A DNA stretch of 64,000 nucleotides from Muscardinus avellanarius (taxonomy: Eukaryota; Chordata; Mammalia; Rodentia; Gliridae), in NCBI GenBank assembly GCA_963383645.1, contig OY726569.1, positions 25,093,054-25,157,053 of the forward strand, given 5' to 3'. Below the pieces are notes generated by a model. It saw only the letters and a program-made list of their open reading frames with translations, had not been told where the DNA came from and made no database searches. The position numbers were made by a program, and so were the translations under genes. Positions within the stretch are counted from its first letter, which is position 1. Every line of letters starts with the position of its first letter. Positions 32,272-42,359 of the stretch are shown here, in pieces.

Positions 32272-33213
32272 ATGAACAGATCAACAACACATGTGACTGA
32301 GTTTATTCTCTTGGGATTCCCTGGTAACTGGAAGACACAAATTTTCCTCTTCACATTGTTTTTGGTGGTATATATCTTGACATTGCTGGGAAACGGAGCC
32401 ATCATCTGTGCGGTGAGATGCGACCCACGACTCCACACCCCCATGTACTTTCTGCTGGGAAACTTTGCCTTCCTTGAGATCTGGTACGTGTCCTCCACTG
32501 TCCCTAACATGCTAGCCAACATTCTCTCCAGGACCAAGGCCATCTCATTTCCTGGATGCTTCCTCCAGTTCTATTTCTTCTTTTCACTGGGCACAACGGA
32601 ATGTCTCTTTCTGGCAGTAATGGCTTATGATCGGTACCTGGCCATCTGCCGCCCACTGCACTACCCTACCATCATGACTGGGAAGCTCTGCGGTATACTG
32701 GTGTCTGTATGTTGGCTCATTGGATTCCTTGGATATCCAGTCCCTATTTTCTTCATCTCTCAACTCCCCTTCTGTGGTTCTAATATCATTGATCATTTCC
32801 TGTGTGACATGGACCCATTGATGGCTCTGTCTTGTGCCCCAGCTACAATTACTGAAACTATCTTTTATGCTCAGAGTTCCCTTGTCCTCTTTTTCACTAT
32901 TACATACATTCTTCGGTCCTACATTCTGTTGCTCAGAGCTGTTTTTCAGGTCCCTTCTGCAGCTGGCCGGCGAAAGGCTTTCTCTACTTGTGGTTCTCAC
33001 TTAGTCGTGGTCTCTCTTTTCTATGGTACTGTCATGGTAATGTATGTGAGTCCTACATATGGGATTCCAGTTTTGATGCAGAAGATCCTCACACTGGTAT
33101 ATTCAGTAATGACTCCCCTTTTCAATCCTCTGATCTACAGTCTTCGTAATAAGGACATGAAACTCGCCCTGAGAAATGTCCTGTTTGGAATGAGAACTGG
33201 TAAAAGTGTATGA
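32272..33213 (+). CDS. OR11H4: Olfactory receptor, family 11 subfamily H member 4-like
   Basis: Intact 313-residue class II odorant receptor of olfactory cilia, coupled to Golf; ligand unknown. ATG 32272 lies just after an acceptor and gives an NRS glycosylation sequon at residues 2-4. Signatures: GN in TM1 (40-41), HTPMY (55-59), MAYDRYLAIC (117-126), KAFSTCGSHL (235-244), NPLIY in TM7 (285-289). An in-frame ATG at 32245 would add nine residues (MFFFIDLDP), but it lies in the SINE's target duplication and before the acceptor. The open frame continues upstream to 31912 only because it runs through the SINE; that extension is not gene. Resemblance to OR11H4 and gene order support the name. Confidence 0.9.
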   Translation: MNRSTTHVTEFILLGFPGNWKTQIFLFTLFLVVYILTLLGNGAIICAVRCDPRLHTPMYFLLGNFAFLEIWYVSSTVPNMLANILSRTKAISFPGCFLQFYFFFSLGTTECLFLAVMAYDRYLAICRPLHYPTIMTGKLCGILVSVCWLIGFLGYPVPIFFISQLPFCGSNIIDHFLCDMDPLMALSCAPATITETIFYAQSSLVLFFTITYILRSYILLLRAVFQVPSAAGRRKAFSTCGSHLVVVSLFYGTVMVMYVSPTYGIPVLMQKILTLVYSVMTPLFNPLIYSLRNKDMKLALRNVLFGMRTGKSV

Positions 33214-33486
33214 GTCAGAGTTGTTCCATACTTGCAAGTTCTGATAAAGAACAAGGTGGAGAGTATCAGTTCTGAAAGTGGTCTTGAAGTCCTTAATCTA
33301 AATAGCAGGACGTCCTACATTTTACCTGGAATCATGCCCAGGTTAAATATATTTTTGGTTCTGGTTGTAAAAACCTTCATACACTGGTCTTCTGCACCTA
33401 GCGAAATTTTTGTAAGCCTCTCCAGGAAAGATCATATGGGCTTGCTATGAGACACCCTCCTACTGAGACGTCTGATGCTTCATGCT

Positions 33487-33550
33487 AGCCAACTTCTCCT
33501 GTATTGCAACCACTTCTCCTTTATTGCACCACTTCTCCTTTATTGCAACA
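33487..33550. repeat. Small ~20-bp tandem repeat
   Basis: Three imperfect units of CACTTCTCCTTTATTGCA, about 280 bp after the OR11H4-like stop. Confidence 0.7.
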
Positions 33551-33602
33551 AGACATCGAAACCAATTTTGTTTGACCATAGATGTGTTTGTGGTCATCTT
33601 TG

Positions 33603-33803
33603 GAGAGGGTACTGGGGATTGAACCCAGAGGTACTCTATCTCCAAGCTACACCTCCAACCCTATTTTATTTTTATTTTGAAAAGGGTCTCAATAGGTTGG
33701 TGAGAGTCTCATTACTTACTGAGGCAGTCTTTGAACTTGTGATCCTCCTGTTTCAGCCTCCTAAGTACTAAGATTATAGGCACATGCCACCATGCCCAGC
33801 TCA
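33603..33803 (-). mobile_element. B1-dID-type SINE, antisense
   Basis: GGTACTGGGGATTGAACCCAG, TTTGAAAAGGGTCTCAATAG, then GATTATAGGCACATGCCACC. Confidence 0.85.
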
Positions 33804-33865
33804 TGATAATCTTTGCATGATGAGAATCAACAGTAGTACAATACATACAAGAAGATTTTTTAAAT

Positions 33866-33962
33866 GCTTTTTGAGGGACTGAAGATATGGAGATTTCACT
33901 GAAAGATAGAAAGCTTGCATAGCATATGTGTGGCCCTAGGTTCAACCCCAGCACCTAGAAAT
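33866..33962 (+). mobile_element. ID-like SINE
   Basis: GGGACTGAAGATATGGAGAT then AGCTTGCATAGCATATGTGT and GCCCTAGGTTCAACCCCAGC, the ID layout without a B1 half. Confidence 0.7.
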
Positions 33963-34315
33963 TTTTTTTATTTTATATTCATGCATTATAATTGTACATG
34001 ATAGTGAGATTCAATGACACATGCACATATGCACATAACATTATTTGGTCTGTTTATCTTCCCATCAGTCCCCTTTCCCTTCCCTCCTCCCTTCCCCAAA
34101 CCTCTTCCTCTATTCTGCTAGTCTCTCTCCTAAAGGATTTCCATGGAATTCTTTTTCTTTCCTATTTTCTCTATAGCTTCCACATATAAGAGAAAACATG
34201 TGGCCCTTGGTTTTATGACTCTGGCTGATTTCATTTAGCATGATATTCTCCAGTTCCATCTATTGTCCTACAAATGACATAATTTTGTTCTTCTTTATAA
34301 CTGACTAAAATTCCC

Positions 34316-34373
<58 letters not shown>

Positions 34374-34560
34374 CATATTTTTATTTATTCATCTGTTGAC
34401 AGACACCTAGGTTGGTTGGTTGGTTCCAATAACTTAGCTATTGTAAGTTGTGCCACTATAAACATGGGTATGCACATATTGGAGTGGTATAGCTGGGTCA
34501 TATGGTGGTCCCTTTACAAAAATAAAAAGTGTTTTGAGATCTTCTTTAAGTTAAATTTAT
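33963..34560 (-). mobile_element. L1 3' fragment, antisense
   Basis: Starts at the reverse of an L1 3' end (CATGCATTATAATTGTACATG) and contains TGATTTCATTTAGCATGATA and ATCTGTTGACAGACACCTAGG, typical of reversed ORF2 C-terminus. It contains a (GT)n(AT)n repeat. Confidence 0.7.
34315..34373. repeat. (GT)n(AT)n microsatellite
   Basis: About 19 GT units followed by about 9 AT units. Confidence 0.95.
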
Positions 34561-34676
34561 TTTTAACTGATACATAAAAGTAGCACATGTTAAAGTGGTA
34601 ACATGATGTTTCAATACATGTATACATTATATGATGTTTTAAACCAGGGCAACTGTGTAAGCAAATGTAATTCCTC

Positions 34677-34885
34677 AGCCAGGCGTGGTGGTGCACGCTT
34701 GTAATCCCCGCGCTTGGGAGGCTGAGACAGGAGGATTGCACGGTTCAAAGCCAGCCTCAGCTACTTAGTGAGGCTCTCAGCAACTTAGTGAGACCCTGTT
34801 TCCTAACAAAATATTTTTAAAAGGTCTGGGAGTATAGCCCAGAGGTAGAAAGCCTCTGGGTTCTACCCCCAGGACCACCAAAAAG
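34677..34885 (+). mobile_element. B1-dID-type SINE
   Basis: AGCCAGGCGTGGTGGTGCAC start, TATAGCCCAGAGGTAGAAAG in the ID half, tail AAAAAGAAA leading to a TA repeat. Confidence 0.9.

Positions 34886-34887
<2 letters not shown>

Positions 34888-34948
<61 letters not shown>
34888..34948. repeat. (TA)n microsatellite
   Basis: About 29 uninterrupted TA units between a full SINE and a SINE 3' end. Confidence 0.95.
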
Positions 34949-34951
<3 letters not shown>

Positions 34952-35013
34952 GGGAGTGTAGCCCAGAGGTAGAAGGGCTTTCAGGAACCCCAGTACCACC
35001 AAAAAAAAAAAAA
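34949..35013 (+). mobile_element. 3' end of a young-subfamily SINE
   Basis: GTCTGGGAGTGTAGCCCAGA, GGGCTTTCAGGAACCCCAGT, then an A-rich tail. Confidence 0.8.
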
Positions 35014-35042
35014 TGTAATTCTTCAAACATTTATCCTTTTGG

Positions 35043-35222
35043 AAGAAGTGTACTGGGAACTAAATACAGGGATAATCTACCACCAGGCAACAACCTTAGC
35101 CCTTTCTTAAACTTTTTATTTTTAAACAGTCTAAGTTCCTGAAACAGGCCTTGAATGTGCTATCTTTCTGTCTCAGCCTCCATTTAGGAGGATTATAGGC
35201 ATGTACCCCCATGCCTGACTTA
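35043..35222 (-). mobile_element. B1-dID-type SINE, antisense, diverged
   Basis: GTACTGGGAACTAAATACAG, TCAGCCTCCATTTAGGAGGA, TATAGGCATGTACCCCCATG. Confidence 0.7.
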
Positions 35223-35389
35223 ACCATTTCTTTATGGTAAAAATTTTCAATATACTTTATTCTAGCTTTCTGAGATGTATAAGTCATTATTGTTATCTAA
35301 TATCACTCTACTCTCTGCAATAACATGCCAAAATTTCTTGCTTCTAACTATAAATGCATATTTTTATCTAAATTGTTTACTTAAAAAAA

Positions 35390-35700
35390 TAATCGTAGCA
35401 CAATTCACAATAGCCAAATTATGGAACCAGCCTAGGTTCCTAGAAAAAGCCTCAGTGGAGCCAGGGAGGTGGTCTAAGGGAAAGGGAGAGGGGAGAGGGA
35501 AGATAATGGAGGAATTACTTCCATGGACATTATGTACCTATGTGAGAATACCAATGCCATTCTCCATACTCTGTAATGAAGAAGGGGAGGAATGGGGAGG
35601 GAGCCAGAGGCAAGCCCACCAAGTGCTATGCCCATGTGTATCACCATAACTTATGAACTGCATTATGATGTGAGATTATAACACACCTAGAAAAGTATAA
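35390..35700 (+). mobile_element. L1 3' fragment with an atypical tail
   Basis: 35395-35455 encodes part of the ORF2 C-terminus (VAQFTIAKLWNQPR). What follows (GGGAAAGGGAGAGGGGAGAG and on) is not the usual ORF2 continuation, so this is a short or rearranged fragment. Confidence 0.5.
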
Positions 35701-35714
35701 AGAAATGATAGGTA

Positions 35715-35925
35715 GAGCCGGGCGTGGTGGCAGATGCTTATAATCTCAGTACTTGGGAGGCTGAGACAGGAGCATCACAGGTTCATGGCCAGCCTGAGCA
35801 AGTAGTGAGAGTTTCATTAGCCTAGTGAGAGCATATCTCAAAATAAAAATAAAATAGGACTGGGGTGTAACTCAGAGGAAGAATGCCCCTGGGTCAATCC
35901 CTAATACCACAAAAAAAGAAACAAT
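35715..35925 (+). mobile_element. B1-dID-type SINE
   Basis: AGCCGGGCGTGGTGGCAGAT start, TGTAACTCAGAGGAAGAATG, TCAATCCCTAATACCACAAA. Confidence 0.85.
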
Positions 35926-35983
35926 AGATAGTGATTGTAATAAATTCAAACAATTTGGAAGTCTATTTAAATGATGACATTTT

Positions 35984-36162
35984 TTTAACTGGGAATTGAA
36001 CCCAAGGACATTTACCTCCAAGTTACCCCTGGCCCTTTTTAATTTTTATTTTTGAAACAGGGCCTCACTAAGTTGCTGAAGCTGGCCTTGAACTTGTCAC
36101 TCTTCTTTCTTAGCCTCCCAAGTACTGGGACTATAGCATGTGCCACTGCACCCAACTTAAAA
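35984..36162 (-). mobile_element. B1-dID-type SINE, antisense, diverged
   Basis: ACTGGGAATTGAACCCAAGG, TTTTGAAACAGGGCCTCACT, CCCAAGTACTGGGACTATAG. Confidence 0.8.
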
Positions 36163-36800
36163 TGATGGGTTTTGTACCTCTATTTAAAATATAGATTTTC
36201 CATTTTCACTCCCATGCCTATCAATCTTTTTCTCTGCTCCAGAGTCCATACATCTAAATTCCTGTCTGACATTCAATACCTTTCGTAATTCAGCACCACT
36301 GAACCTATCTTGTTTTTCCTACCTACCAACATAAACTCTCAGCACTGATCAGTAAGGGCAGATCAGGCCTGAGCACCTTCCTAAAGCTGTTCTTTCAACG
36401 TGAAGACCCCAGCCCCATCTCCTGCCATGCAACTTGAGAAAAAATAATTAATACTTAAATTCTTGAGTTCTTATTTTGCAAAGTGAGTTTTATAAGAATG
36501 GCATAAAGATTACATAAAATAATGTATGTAAGGGCCACAGCACAGCAATAGACATCTGGGAAGTGCAGAGCACATTTTTCCCCTTCTCCTTTTGTCGTTC
36601 AAAGCTGGTTATCTTTCAGACTTTTGCTACACTCATGAAAACCTACATATTTGAAGGCAATTTGTTTGAAAACCAAGTTAGGCGATTTGGCAACCATAAG
36701 AGAACTGTTTAGAATGTAAACTTTGGAGTCAGATTTGCCTTATCCTGCTTATCTGCCTGTTAGAAATGACCTTGGGAAAGTTCCCTGGATGCAATAAACT
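36163..36800. other. Intergenic sequence, no gene seen
   Basis: No gene and no repeat family recognised. Confidence 0.5.
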
Positions 36801-36804
36801 TCGT

Positions 36805-36843
<39 letters not shown>

Positions 36844-37040
36844 TGGTGGTACTGGGGTTCCTGGAAGCCCTTCTACCTCCGGGATACACTCCCACAGGCT
36901 ACACTCCCAGACCTATTTTTTTACCTTTTTATGTGGAAACAGGGTCTCTTAAGCCAGCAAGGCTGGCTCCTGTCTCCTGTCTCCTGTCTCTGCCTCCCAA
37001 GCACGGGGATTACAAGCGTGCGCCACCACACCCGGCAAAC
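36801..37040 (-). mobile_element. (TTTA)n tail and young-subfamily SINE, antisense
   Basis: Eleven TTTA units (36,801-36,843), then GGTACTGGGGTTCCTGGAAG with a short internal duplication (ACACTCCCACAGGCTACACT), a CCTGTCT triplet and GATTACAAGCGTGCGCCACC. Confidence 0.85.
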
Positions 37041-37189
37041 TTTGATTTTTTTAATGAGATAAAAAATAACATCTTAAGGTTGTGGCCAATTATAATTCAA
37101 TAGTTGTAAAACACATAGAATCATTCCTGGAAAACAGTAAAGCTGAATGTCAGCTAAAAAACAAATACTTTTAAACGCAACAAAACATG

Positions 37190-37457
37190 GTGTCTTTCAA
37201 ATTCAGTTCCTATAACTTTACCTCATTCCATTTCACCAGTATATTGTGTTTCATTTTGCGATCATTTCACAATGTATTATACAAGTGGCCAATAGGCACA
37301 TGAAAAGATACTTAGCATGTTCAATCAATAAGGCAAATTGAAACCACCAGGAGACATTACTCACAGTCACTAGCAAAACTAGAATAAAAAAGGCACAATA
37401 TCAGGTGTTGGCCAAAATGTGACAAATTTAGAACCCTCATACATTGCTAATAGAAAT
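37190..37457 (+). mobile_element. Old L1 ORF2 fragment
   Basis: AGTGGCCAATAGGCACATGA, AAACCACCAGGAGACATTAC and GGCCAAAATGTGACAAATTT resemble the L1 region before the ORF2 C-terminus. It continues at 37,676-37,798 (GGAATTGCCATATGACCCAG) after a SINE. Confidence 0.65.
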
Positions 37458-37677
37458 GTAAAGCCAGGCATGGTGGCGCACGCTTGTAATCCCAGCATTC
37501 GGGAGGCTGAGACTGGAGGATCACAGTTCCCGAACAGCCTCAGCTACTTGGTGAGGCCCTCTGCAAATTAGTGAGACCCTGTTTCAAAATAAAGAATAAA
37601 AATAGGTCAGGGGGTGTAGTTCAGAGGTCAAATGCCCCTGGATTCCATCCCCAGACCCACACACACAAAAAAAGAAA
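37458..37677 (+). mobile_element. B1-dID-type SINE
   Basis: AAGCCAGGCATGGTGGCGCA start, TGTAGTTCAGAGGTCAAATG, tail (AC)n A-rich. It interrupts an old L1. Confidence 0.9.
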
Positions 37678-37798
37678 AGTAAAATGGTGCAGCCAACTCA
37701 GATAATAATTGGGCAGTTCCCTGAATCAAATGGAATTGCCATATGACCCAGAAATTTTATTTGTAAGTATAAACCCAAAATAATTTAAAACATGTTCA

Positions 37799-38008
37799 TA
37801 ACAGGGTGTGGTGGCATACGCCTGTAATCCCAGTACTTGAGAGACTGAGACAGGAGGATCACAGGTCCAAAGCCAGCCTCAGCAACTCAGTGAGGTTTGC
37901 ATCAATTTATTGAGACTCTGTTTCCAAATAAAAAATAAAACAGGGCTGGGGTATAGTTCAGAGATAGAATGCTTCTGGCTTCAGTTCTCAGCACAACAAA
38001 AAAATATT
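37799..38008 (+). mobile_element. B1-dID-type SINE
   Basis: ACAGGGTGTGGTGGCATACG start, TATAGTTCAGAGATAGAATG, tail AACAAAAAAATATTTTTTT. The next insertion uses its A/T-rich tail as target. Confidence 0.85.
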
Positions 38009-38203
38009 TTTTTAAAAACACATTTACTGAGAGAGGAGCCCGAGAGGGGGGGAGGCACTCTCCCCCCACCACCACCAGCCCCCGTGGCCACGCGGGGGCT
38101 GGAGGCCGATCTCCCACGAATAAAGGCATCCATAATATCTACTATGGATCTCCGCGTGTCTCTATGCGACTGGGGGACACACACACTCATCAACCTTTTA
38201 TAT

Positions 38204-38228
38204 TGGTGTCGATAAACCCGTATCGGAC
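38204..38228 (+). other. Possible tRNA-Phe-type primer-binding site
   Basis: TGGTGTCGATAAACCCG resembles the complement of the tRNA-Phe 3' end (TGGTGCCGAAACCCGGG) with one substitution and a two-base insertion. It lies about 65 bp after the end of R, as expected for U5 followed by a PBS. Confidence 0.45.
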
Positions 38229-38822
38229 TTAGGGGACTTGGTTTTGGATCTCAGCTTATTTAACTACATGCACAGCCTCTGTGCGCCCACCCGCCCGGCC
38301 CGCGGACTTCTGCAAAAAGCTGAAAGATACGCGGCGCCTCCAGGACAAGTCCGCGCCGCCCACCTCCGCTGGAATGCGCCACGCCCGCCCGCGCCACGCC
38401 GTTGCTCCAGCCGCCTCTGCTGGAATGGGCGCCCGTGCCGCCCGCCCATGCCACGCCTGCGGCCCGAGCTGCCTACCGCCTGGATGGGCCTGTGCCGCCA
38501 TCCGGGCCGATGCTTTCTCTGCGCCTGCCGCCACACCCGCGGATCCAGGATGGGCCCGCACTGCCGGCGTTTGCGCCGCCACTCTGCCAAACGGTGCCAC
38601 TCTCCCCCGGCCCGCCAAGTCCAGCCTGTGCCGCACATGCCTTCTCTGCGCCTGGCGTGCTTAGACCCGCCCGCCCCTGCCTGCCAGATGGCGCAGCCCC
38701 TGCGCCGGCTCTCTGCTGATCGCGCCCTTCACCCTCTGCCCGCCCACCGCCGCTGCCCGGGCCCGGCCATTCCGGTAAGCACCCACATGGGATCACTGTG
38801 GGGGTAGGCCGCAAGCTTTGGC

Positions 38823-38985
38823 CCGCCATCTTTGGCCCACGTGTAATCACTGGGGGTCCGCCATCTTTAACCTCTCCTACCTCATGGCCTCGCTGGAGGT
38901 CCGCCATCTTTAACCCCTCCTACCTCATGGCCTCGCTGGAGGTCCACCATCTTTAACCCCTCCCACCTCATGGCCTTACTGGAGA
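38823..38985 (+). repeat. 43-bp tandem repeat with YY1-like sites in the ERV leader
   Basis: Three units starting at 38855, 38898 and 38941, each with CCGCCATCTTTAACC (CCACCATCTTT in the third) and CCTCATGGCCT. A further CCGCCATCTTT sits at about 38,824. CCGCCATCTT is the consensus of the YY1 zinc-finger factor. The surrounding leader (38,240-38,800) is very GC-rich. Confidence 0.7.
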
Positions 38986-39342
38986 CCTCGAATCCCTCCC
39001 ACTTTCCACTCCTAACCAATCCTAGGAGTCGGTGGCCATTTTTAAAAAAACTTTTCGCAGCCATCTTCAGGCAAGATCTCCACAGCAGCCTCTCTCAGCG
39101 GTAAGCTTCCTCTTAAGGGAGTAAGTGGGTTCTGCCTAACTCGAAGGATTCTGACTGACTGACTGACTGCTATTAAACCCGGTATACCGGTATCCTCCAG
39201 TTCTCCGATCATTCAGGACGATTGAGGGGTGTACAGAGACAAGAGACGTCTTCTCTCTGGCACACCTGATCTGTATTACCGAACTAGGCAAGGCCCTGGG
39301 ACGCTGGAAATACCTGCCTTTGTTCTTGCCCACTTACAAGTC

Positions 39343-40830
39343 ATGGGGGGAAGTCAGCCATCAAAGATTGGGATTGACTCTCTGTCTCCGCTGGGCCGTG
39401 TGTTGACTAATCTGCAGACTCTGGGATTCTTTGGGGAACTGTCCCCTGAAAAACTCGTGTCTCTTTGCACTAAGGTCTGGCTGACATATGACCTAACCAA
39501 TAACTTTCGATGGCCTCCCATGGGCACGCTAGATCCTAGGACGCTGATGGCCCTCAGTGAATTTTGCACGCGGTCAGCAAAATGGTGTGACCTCAAGTAT
39601 GTACAGCCCTTCTGGCGGCTGCATTTTCTGTTTTCTCCCTCTACCGGCTCTACTGCTGCCCAGGGCATGCTGGCTGGAGTATCCTGTCAGCCACAGCCGC
39701 CATCTTGGACACCATGTGGCAACTCACAGGCGCCACCTGGTGGCCCTTCTGGGTCACAGGCTTACAATTCTGCAGACCCACAGCCGCCATCTTGCGATAA
39801 AACGTGGGGGCCGGGGTCTGACCCAGCTGGGTTACAAGCCCCATCTTCCTCTCTCCTGGCCCCACTTCGCGAAGTGGCTGGAGCAGAAGGGGTGGTCCGG
39901 GTCCATGTCCCTTTTTCCCTTCCTGACCTCACTCAACTGGAAAAGAGACTGGGGTCCTTTTCTACCAATCCTTCGGGTTTTATCAAGGAATTCCAACATA
40001 TTGTGCAGGCATATGACTTAACGTGGCGGGATTTGCATGTCATTCTAACCTCTTCTCTAAATCCAGACGAACGTGATCGGATCCTGAAGGCAGCCAGAGA
40101 GAGGGCTGACCAGACTCATTTAACAGATCCAGGGCTTCCTATCGGTGCAGCTGCAGTTCCATCTGAGGAGCCCCACTGGAATTATAATGTAAAGGAGGGA
40201 ATAGAAATGAGAAATTATATGATACAATGTCTTCTTGATGGTATGTGAGATGCTTCCCATAAGGCGGTTAATTATGATAAGCTTAGGAAAATCACCCAGG
40301 GTCCAAATGAAAACCCAGCAGTTTTTCTTAACCAGTTGCGAGAGGCCCTTACACGCTATACCCGTCTAGATCCATCCTCTGAGGCAGGCTCGATCATATT
40401 GGCCACCCATTTCATTGGGCAAGCGGCTCCTGACATAAGAAAAAAGCTAAAGAAAGCTGAGGATGGCCCGCAGACTCCTGTTCGAGACTTGATGAACATG
40501 GCATTTAAAGTCTTTAATTCCAGAGAGGAACAGGCCGAAGTGGAGCGTACTCTCCATCTTCGTCAGATGGCGGACTTACAGTCCCAGGCCCTGATAGCAG
40601 CCTTGAGGCCGGAGGAGGAAGGCCAGCCCTCTGGGTGGCAAGTGCCACCCAGGAGAGGACGACAGTAAAGACAACCACCTCCAGGAGCCTGTTTCAGGTG
40701 TGGAGTAAATGGCCATTGGAAAGGCGAGTGTCCTTTAAAAAGCGGTGGACCTCAGGTACCTCACTACAGGGGGTCTACCCTTCTGGACAAGGACCCGCCG
40801 CTGGCCCTATTTGGTCTGACCAAGGACTGA
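39343..40830 (+). pseudogene. ERV gag (matrix-capsid-nucleocapsid), two in-frame stops
   Basis: ATG 39343 gives a glycine at position 2 and a matrix-like N-terminus, suited to myristoylation. A capsid part follows, with its major-homology-like segment at about 40,297-40,370. A single CCHC zinc knuckle of the nucleocapsid is at about 40,688-40,730 (C-x2-C-x4-H-x4-C). The frame stays the same throughout, but TGA at 40246-40248 and TAA at 40666-40668 interrupt it. The natural end looks to be TGA 40828-40830. One zinc knuckle and this capsid type fit gammaretrovirus-like (class I) ERVs. Non-functional as it stands. Confidence 0.75.
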
Positions 40831-41580
40831 CAGCTCCTGGAATCCCTCGTCCTCCTTCCTCCATCTTCCTTGCTGGCCCAGGGTAACTGCAGGTACAGGG
40901 TAAGCCAGTTTCCTCTTTGGTGGCCTGCTCGATCTTTCAGGCCTTAGTCTCCTTCTCAAATCTCAGTTCAGGGTGATGACGGCAGGGGCAAATTCTCTTG
41001 CACGGTGTTGGGACCCACTAAACTTTGTTTCTCTCGACATAACTCTCTTTGATGTTTATGTTTTAGCAGGTCCACTTGTTTACATATTATGGTGCTCTCC
41101 CTCCTCGGATGCCAAATTGCCTAAGTATTAAACTTCTAAAATGGGTAACTGATGCTCCTAATGCAGTAACAGGTGTTTGACCAGACAAATCCATACTCAC
41201 TCAATGCTGAAAAGAGTGGTGTGGGGTCTGCTTCGGGAGTTGCTGCTATTAATAACTCTGGTCTAATGAAAAACTGCTAAAGGGGTGGTAGACGTTCTCC
41301 TCAGGAAAATGTTGCTATTTAAGTTAGTAGATCTAGTGACTGCCTTGCGTCTAAAAGGGCTTCTGCCCAGCCTGGGTTCCACTCTCACAATTTTCTTTTT
41401 CTTTAATAGCACCTTGCCTGTTAGTCACCTCAAAGCAAACCAGCCACCGAGCTCTCCAGGGTAACCTCCAACTCTTGCTGTGACCACAGCTATCTGCTCC
41501 CTTCCAGCGGCTCAGATTCTGGTTTCTCCCGACCTGGGGCCCTGACTGACTGACTGACAGCGTCCCTTCTCAGCAGGAAG
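40831..41580 (+). other. ERV internal remainder after gag
   Basis: Just after gag, about 40,887-40,925 may encode the first residues of a protease (LQVQGKPVSSLV), but the catalytic DTGA is missing and similarity stops, as if at a deletion joint. No reverse transcriptase, integrase or env motif is visible. GACTGACTGACTGAC occurs here (about 41,541) and in the leader (about 39,152). Confidence 0.45.
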
Positions 41581-41885
41581 TCACTAGATGAAGAAAAACC
41601 CCACCCTTCTGCACCCCTTAGTCAAAGAGGTCGGGATGAAAGGTTTGAGTCCCCCTGCCCCGCAGGGGGCAGGGCCGGAAGCTAGGAGGTGGAGCTCTGC
41701 GATTCCGGGTGCTGCTTCTTCCAGCCCTCCCGGTCAGGAAGAAGAGAGTGCAGAGTTCAGAGAGGAGACCGAGAGGGAGGGAGGCACTCTCCCCCCCACC
41801 CCTGCCACCAGCCCCCGCGGCCGCGGGGGCTGGAGGCCGATCTCCCACGAATAAAGGCATCCATAATATATTTAAAAAAAAAAAA
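41581..41885 (+). other. ERV right LTR copy: U3-R-poly(A)
   Basis: U3 about 41,581-41,756, without an obvious TATA box. R about 41,757-41,870, with AATAAA at 41850-41855. A-run to 41,886. U5 is absent. The exact U3 start is inferred. Confidence 0.6.
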
Positions 41886-41897
41886 ACATTTACTTAG

Positions 41898-42008
41898 CAG
41901 GGTGTAGTGAAGCATGCCTGTAATCACAGTACTTGAAAGGTTGAGACAGGAGAATTAGAGGTTTGAAATCAGCCTCAGAAACTAAGTGATATTCTCAGCA
42001 ACCTAGAG
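41898..42008 (+). mobile_element. 5' part of a B1-dID-type SINE
   Basis: AGCAGGGTGTAGTGAAGCAT to CAACCTAGAGAAACTGTTTC; the ID half is lost where the next SINE starts. Confidence 0.75.
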
Positions 42009-42009
42009 A

Positions 42010-42252
42010 AACTGTTTCAATTTTCTTTTTTTCCTTTTTTCTTTTTTTTTTCTTTTTTTTCTTGTGGTACTGAGGATTGAACCCAGGGGCATTCTACCTA
42101 CAAGCTACCAAGCTACAGCCCTAGCCCTATTTTTTTTTTATTTTGAAACAGGGTCTCCATATTTACTGAGGTACTCCATACAAACCTGCAATCCTCCTGT
42201 CTCAGCCTTCCAAGAACTGAAATGACAAGTATGTGCCACAACACCCAGCTTT
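42010..42252 (-). mobile_element. B1-dID-type SINE, antisense
   Basis: Long T/C tail, GTGGTACTGAGGATTGAACC, then CCAAGAACTGAAATGACAAG. Confidence 0.8.
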
Positions 42253-42254
42253 TA

Positions 42255-42340
42255 AATTTTATTAAATAAAATAAAAAGGGCTGCAGGTATAACTCAAAGA
42301 TAAATGGCTCTGTATTCAATCCCCAGCTCCCCCATACACA
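42255..42340 (+). mobile_element. ID half of the interrupted SINE
   Basis: AAATAAAATAAAAAGGGCTG, TATAACTCAAAGATAAATGG and TTCAATCCCCAGCTCC complete the element that starts at 41,898, so the antisense SINE is nested in it. Confidence 0.65.
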
Positions 42341-42359
42341 CACAGACATAGACATTTAC

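Larger units (their letters stand above)
38029..41885 (+). mobile_element. ERV RNA retrocopy (gammaretrovirus-like, gag only) with poly(A) and TSD
   Basis: The left end starts at what corresponds to the R region of the right LTR copy (AGAGAGGAG at 38,031 against 41,759). Both copies share about 110 bp down to AATAAAGGCATCCATAATAT (poly(A) signals 38119-38124 and 41850-41855). The left copy then continues into U5, a possible primer-binding site, a long leader and gag; the right copy is preceded by U3 and ends in poly(A). Flanking repeats ACATTTACT (38020-38028; 41886-41894) sit next to a TTT/AAAA target. R-U5-...-U3-R-A(n) with no U3 on the left and no U5 on the right is the layout of a genomic-type RNA copied by L1 machinery, not of an integrated provirus. 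Pol and env are essentially absent. Confidence 0.75.

Noticed and set aside
38238..38807. 189-codon and other overlapping frames in the GC-rich ERV leader
   Set aside because: Long frames occur in several phases on both strands because of GC content; composition is Pro/Arg/Ala-rich without domain, and it lies in a retroviral leader.
39229..39342. gag start upstream of 39343
   Set aside because: The frame is open from 39229, but the ATG at 39343 gives the Gly-2 matrix start typical of gag; the upstream part looks like leader.
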